Below, one piece after another: positions 62,971 through 64,000 of a stretch of 64,000 nt of DNA. The notes beneath the pieces are model-generated. The model was not told the origin of the DNA. It worked only from the letters and a program-made list of their open reading frames with translations, and ran no database searches. Numbering within the stretch: position 1 is the stretch's first letter; each line of letters begins with the position of its first letter. This stretch comes from Odiellus spinosus (taxonomy: Eukaryota; Arthropoda; Arachnida; Opiliones; Phalangiidae). Made by a program: the position numbers and the translations under genes. Where the stretch lies: positions 10,198,601 to 10,262,600 of the forward strand of contig OY987237.1 in assembly GCA_963920705.1 (NCBI GenBank). The letters are read 5' to 3'.

Positions 62971-63284
62971 TTAAAGGAACAATGCAACCCGATAGAAATG
63001 ATTTTATATCCATTCATTATCGTTTAAATAGGCATAGTAAAAGAATTTACGAACAGATATTGAGGTATAAATCAATTTTAACTCACTCTGAAAGTAGGCC
63101 CAACAGGAATTCATACGGAGTTTAAAACCTTTCCGGCCAACGAACAGAAGCGCCTACTATCTGATAAATTTTATTTCTACCTCAATATTTGTTTAATTAA
63201 TCTTTTCACTAGGGGATTAGGCTTATTTAAAGAAAAATAAATCGATCGAAAAATCTCTTGTCAGATTTGCATTCTCCCTTTTGG
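62971..63284. mobile_element. TTAA palindromic MITE family, diverged full-length copy
   Basis: TTAA-AGGAACAATGCAACCC at the left and GATTTGCATTCTCCCTTTTG at the right, with the right TTAA changed. Arms ATTATCGTTTAAATAGGCAT and GGGGATTAGGCTTATTTAAA are inverted. The central GGAATTCATACGGAG is more diverged than in other copies, so this is an older insertion. Confidence 0.83.
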
Positions 63285-64000
63285 GTATAAAGAATTTTTG
63301 CTCTTTATTCTATATATAGTTCGCTCGCTGATCGAGCTACTGAGGTAGATGAAATAAAGTGGAAAGCGTTGACACCAAAGGCAGATTAAGGTGTACGTGA
63401 CACACTATAGCCTCCTAAGAAATTTACCAAAAAATGTTTTTGGGTTTGTAAGTATTACAACTTTTTGACAGTCACGTAAAACTAGGTTCATTATCTAATT
63501 CAACAAATCAGACAAAGCTGATTGCTTATATACCTTTGTCAGTTCTTCCAAGCCAAGGGATATGTTCCCATTTAACTCAATTGTTATTTCTCTCAAGATT
63601 ATCAGTACTCCACAAAAAACACAATCCAATTTCACCCAATCCGTAGGTTAGGTTAGAATGTGAGAAACCTTTTAAAGGCGAATTTGACTACAGTAGTAGC
63701 AAAATTAACCCCTATTAAGAGATTCGACCTTTGTTTAGGGAGATAATATTTTTTTACGACACCACAAAATTTATATTTTCATTTGTCCCCCGGTTTAGTT
63801 ACAAAAAATGGTTAATATATAAACCAATTTAATTACAAATTAAAATCTTGTTACTGGCACTTTAAACCTGGTAAGGTTTTCATACGTTGCCCTTGATATG
63901 TCGTCATTACGCGTATCTCTACTTCCAGCATTTCTTTATATTGGCTCCAGGCCAGAAAATGGAATACCGGTAAAACGGGAGTTCACCTCTGGAGGCGCGG
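63285..64000. other. Right-hand end of the window
   Basis: Non-coding by inspection. The expected first CARP exon was not found here. The last 100 bp are GC-richer but too short to judge. Confidence 0.45.

Noticed and set aside
61380-63660. GGTTAGGTTA-like words at 61385 and 63647 as telomeric repeats
   Set aside because: Only two or three units each and not in arrays; expected by chance in AT-rich DNA.

Overview
The window is AT-rich animal DNA of low gene density. It holds tandem satellite DNA, a very intron-rich gene and many small palindromic DNA-transposon relics. The one host gene I can support, by spliced-exon reading and family motifs, is a carbonic-anhydrase-related protein (CARP; CA10/CA11 family, closest by remembered motifs to the insect/invertebrate CARP-B type). 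It lies on the minus strand. CpG is not obviously depleted, and the protein resembles the invertebrate type more than vertebrate CA10/CA11. I therefore read this as an invertebrate metazoan, possibly an arthropod, but the phylum cannot be fixed from this window.

Layout. Bases 1-4998 are a 32-bp satellite with three successive sequence variants. Bases 4999-6020 are a nearly uniform 23-bp array, which grades into 21-22-bp (6021-6320) and 30-bp (6321-6385 and 7178-7295) relatives that share a core of AAAACACCCC or AAAACGCCC. A 792-bp segment at 6386-7177 sits inside the 30-bp array, flanked by TTAA on both sides. The CARP gene then runs leftward from 56711 to a stop at 7913, in seven recognised coding exons (56575-56711, 46025-46216, 41511-41606, 10600-10666, 9614-9768, 9041-9172, 7913-7975). 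Exon phases agree at every junction, and together they give about 280 residues: the whole CA domain from the FWGL motif to the C terminus. The first coding exon(s), with signal peptide, were not found up to 64000 and are probably beyond the window. Introns range from 0.44 to 30.8 kb.

The introns and the upstream flank carry about nine copies or fragments of one palindromic element with TTAA flanks and AGGGAGAATGCAACC ends. They also hold several other foldback elements (8784-8970, 9959-10104, 10277-10545, 33309-33731, 36065-36200, 60131-60269), a decayed LINE reverse transcriptase on the plus strand (47586-48445), tRNA-like SINE relics, minisatellites and homopolymer runs. No rRNA gene, CRISPR array, operon or intact transposase was seen.

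How it works together. The CARP keeps two of the three catalytic zinc histidines but has Gln in place of the third, so it should be a non-catalytic secreted or cell-surface binding protein, as in its family. The rest is non-coding repeat landscape. The long minus-strand open frames in the satellite are artefacts of a unit without stop codons, not genes.
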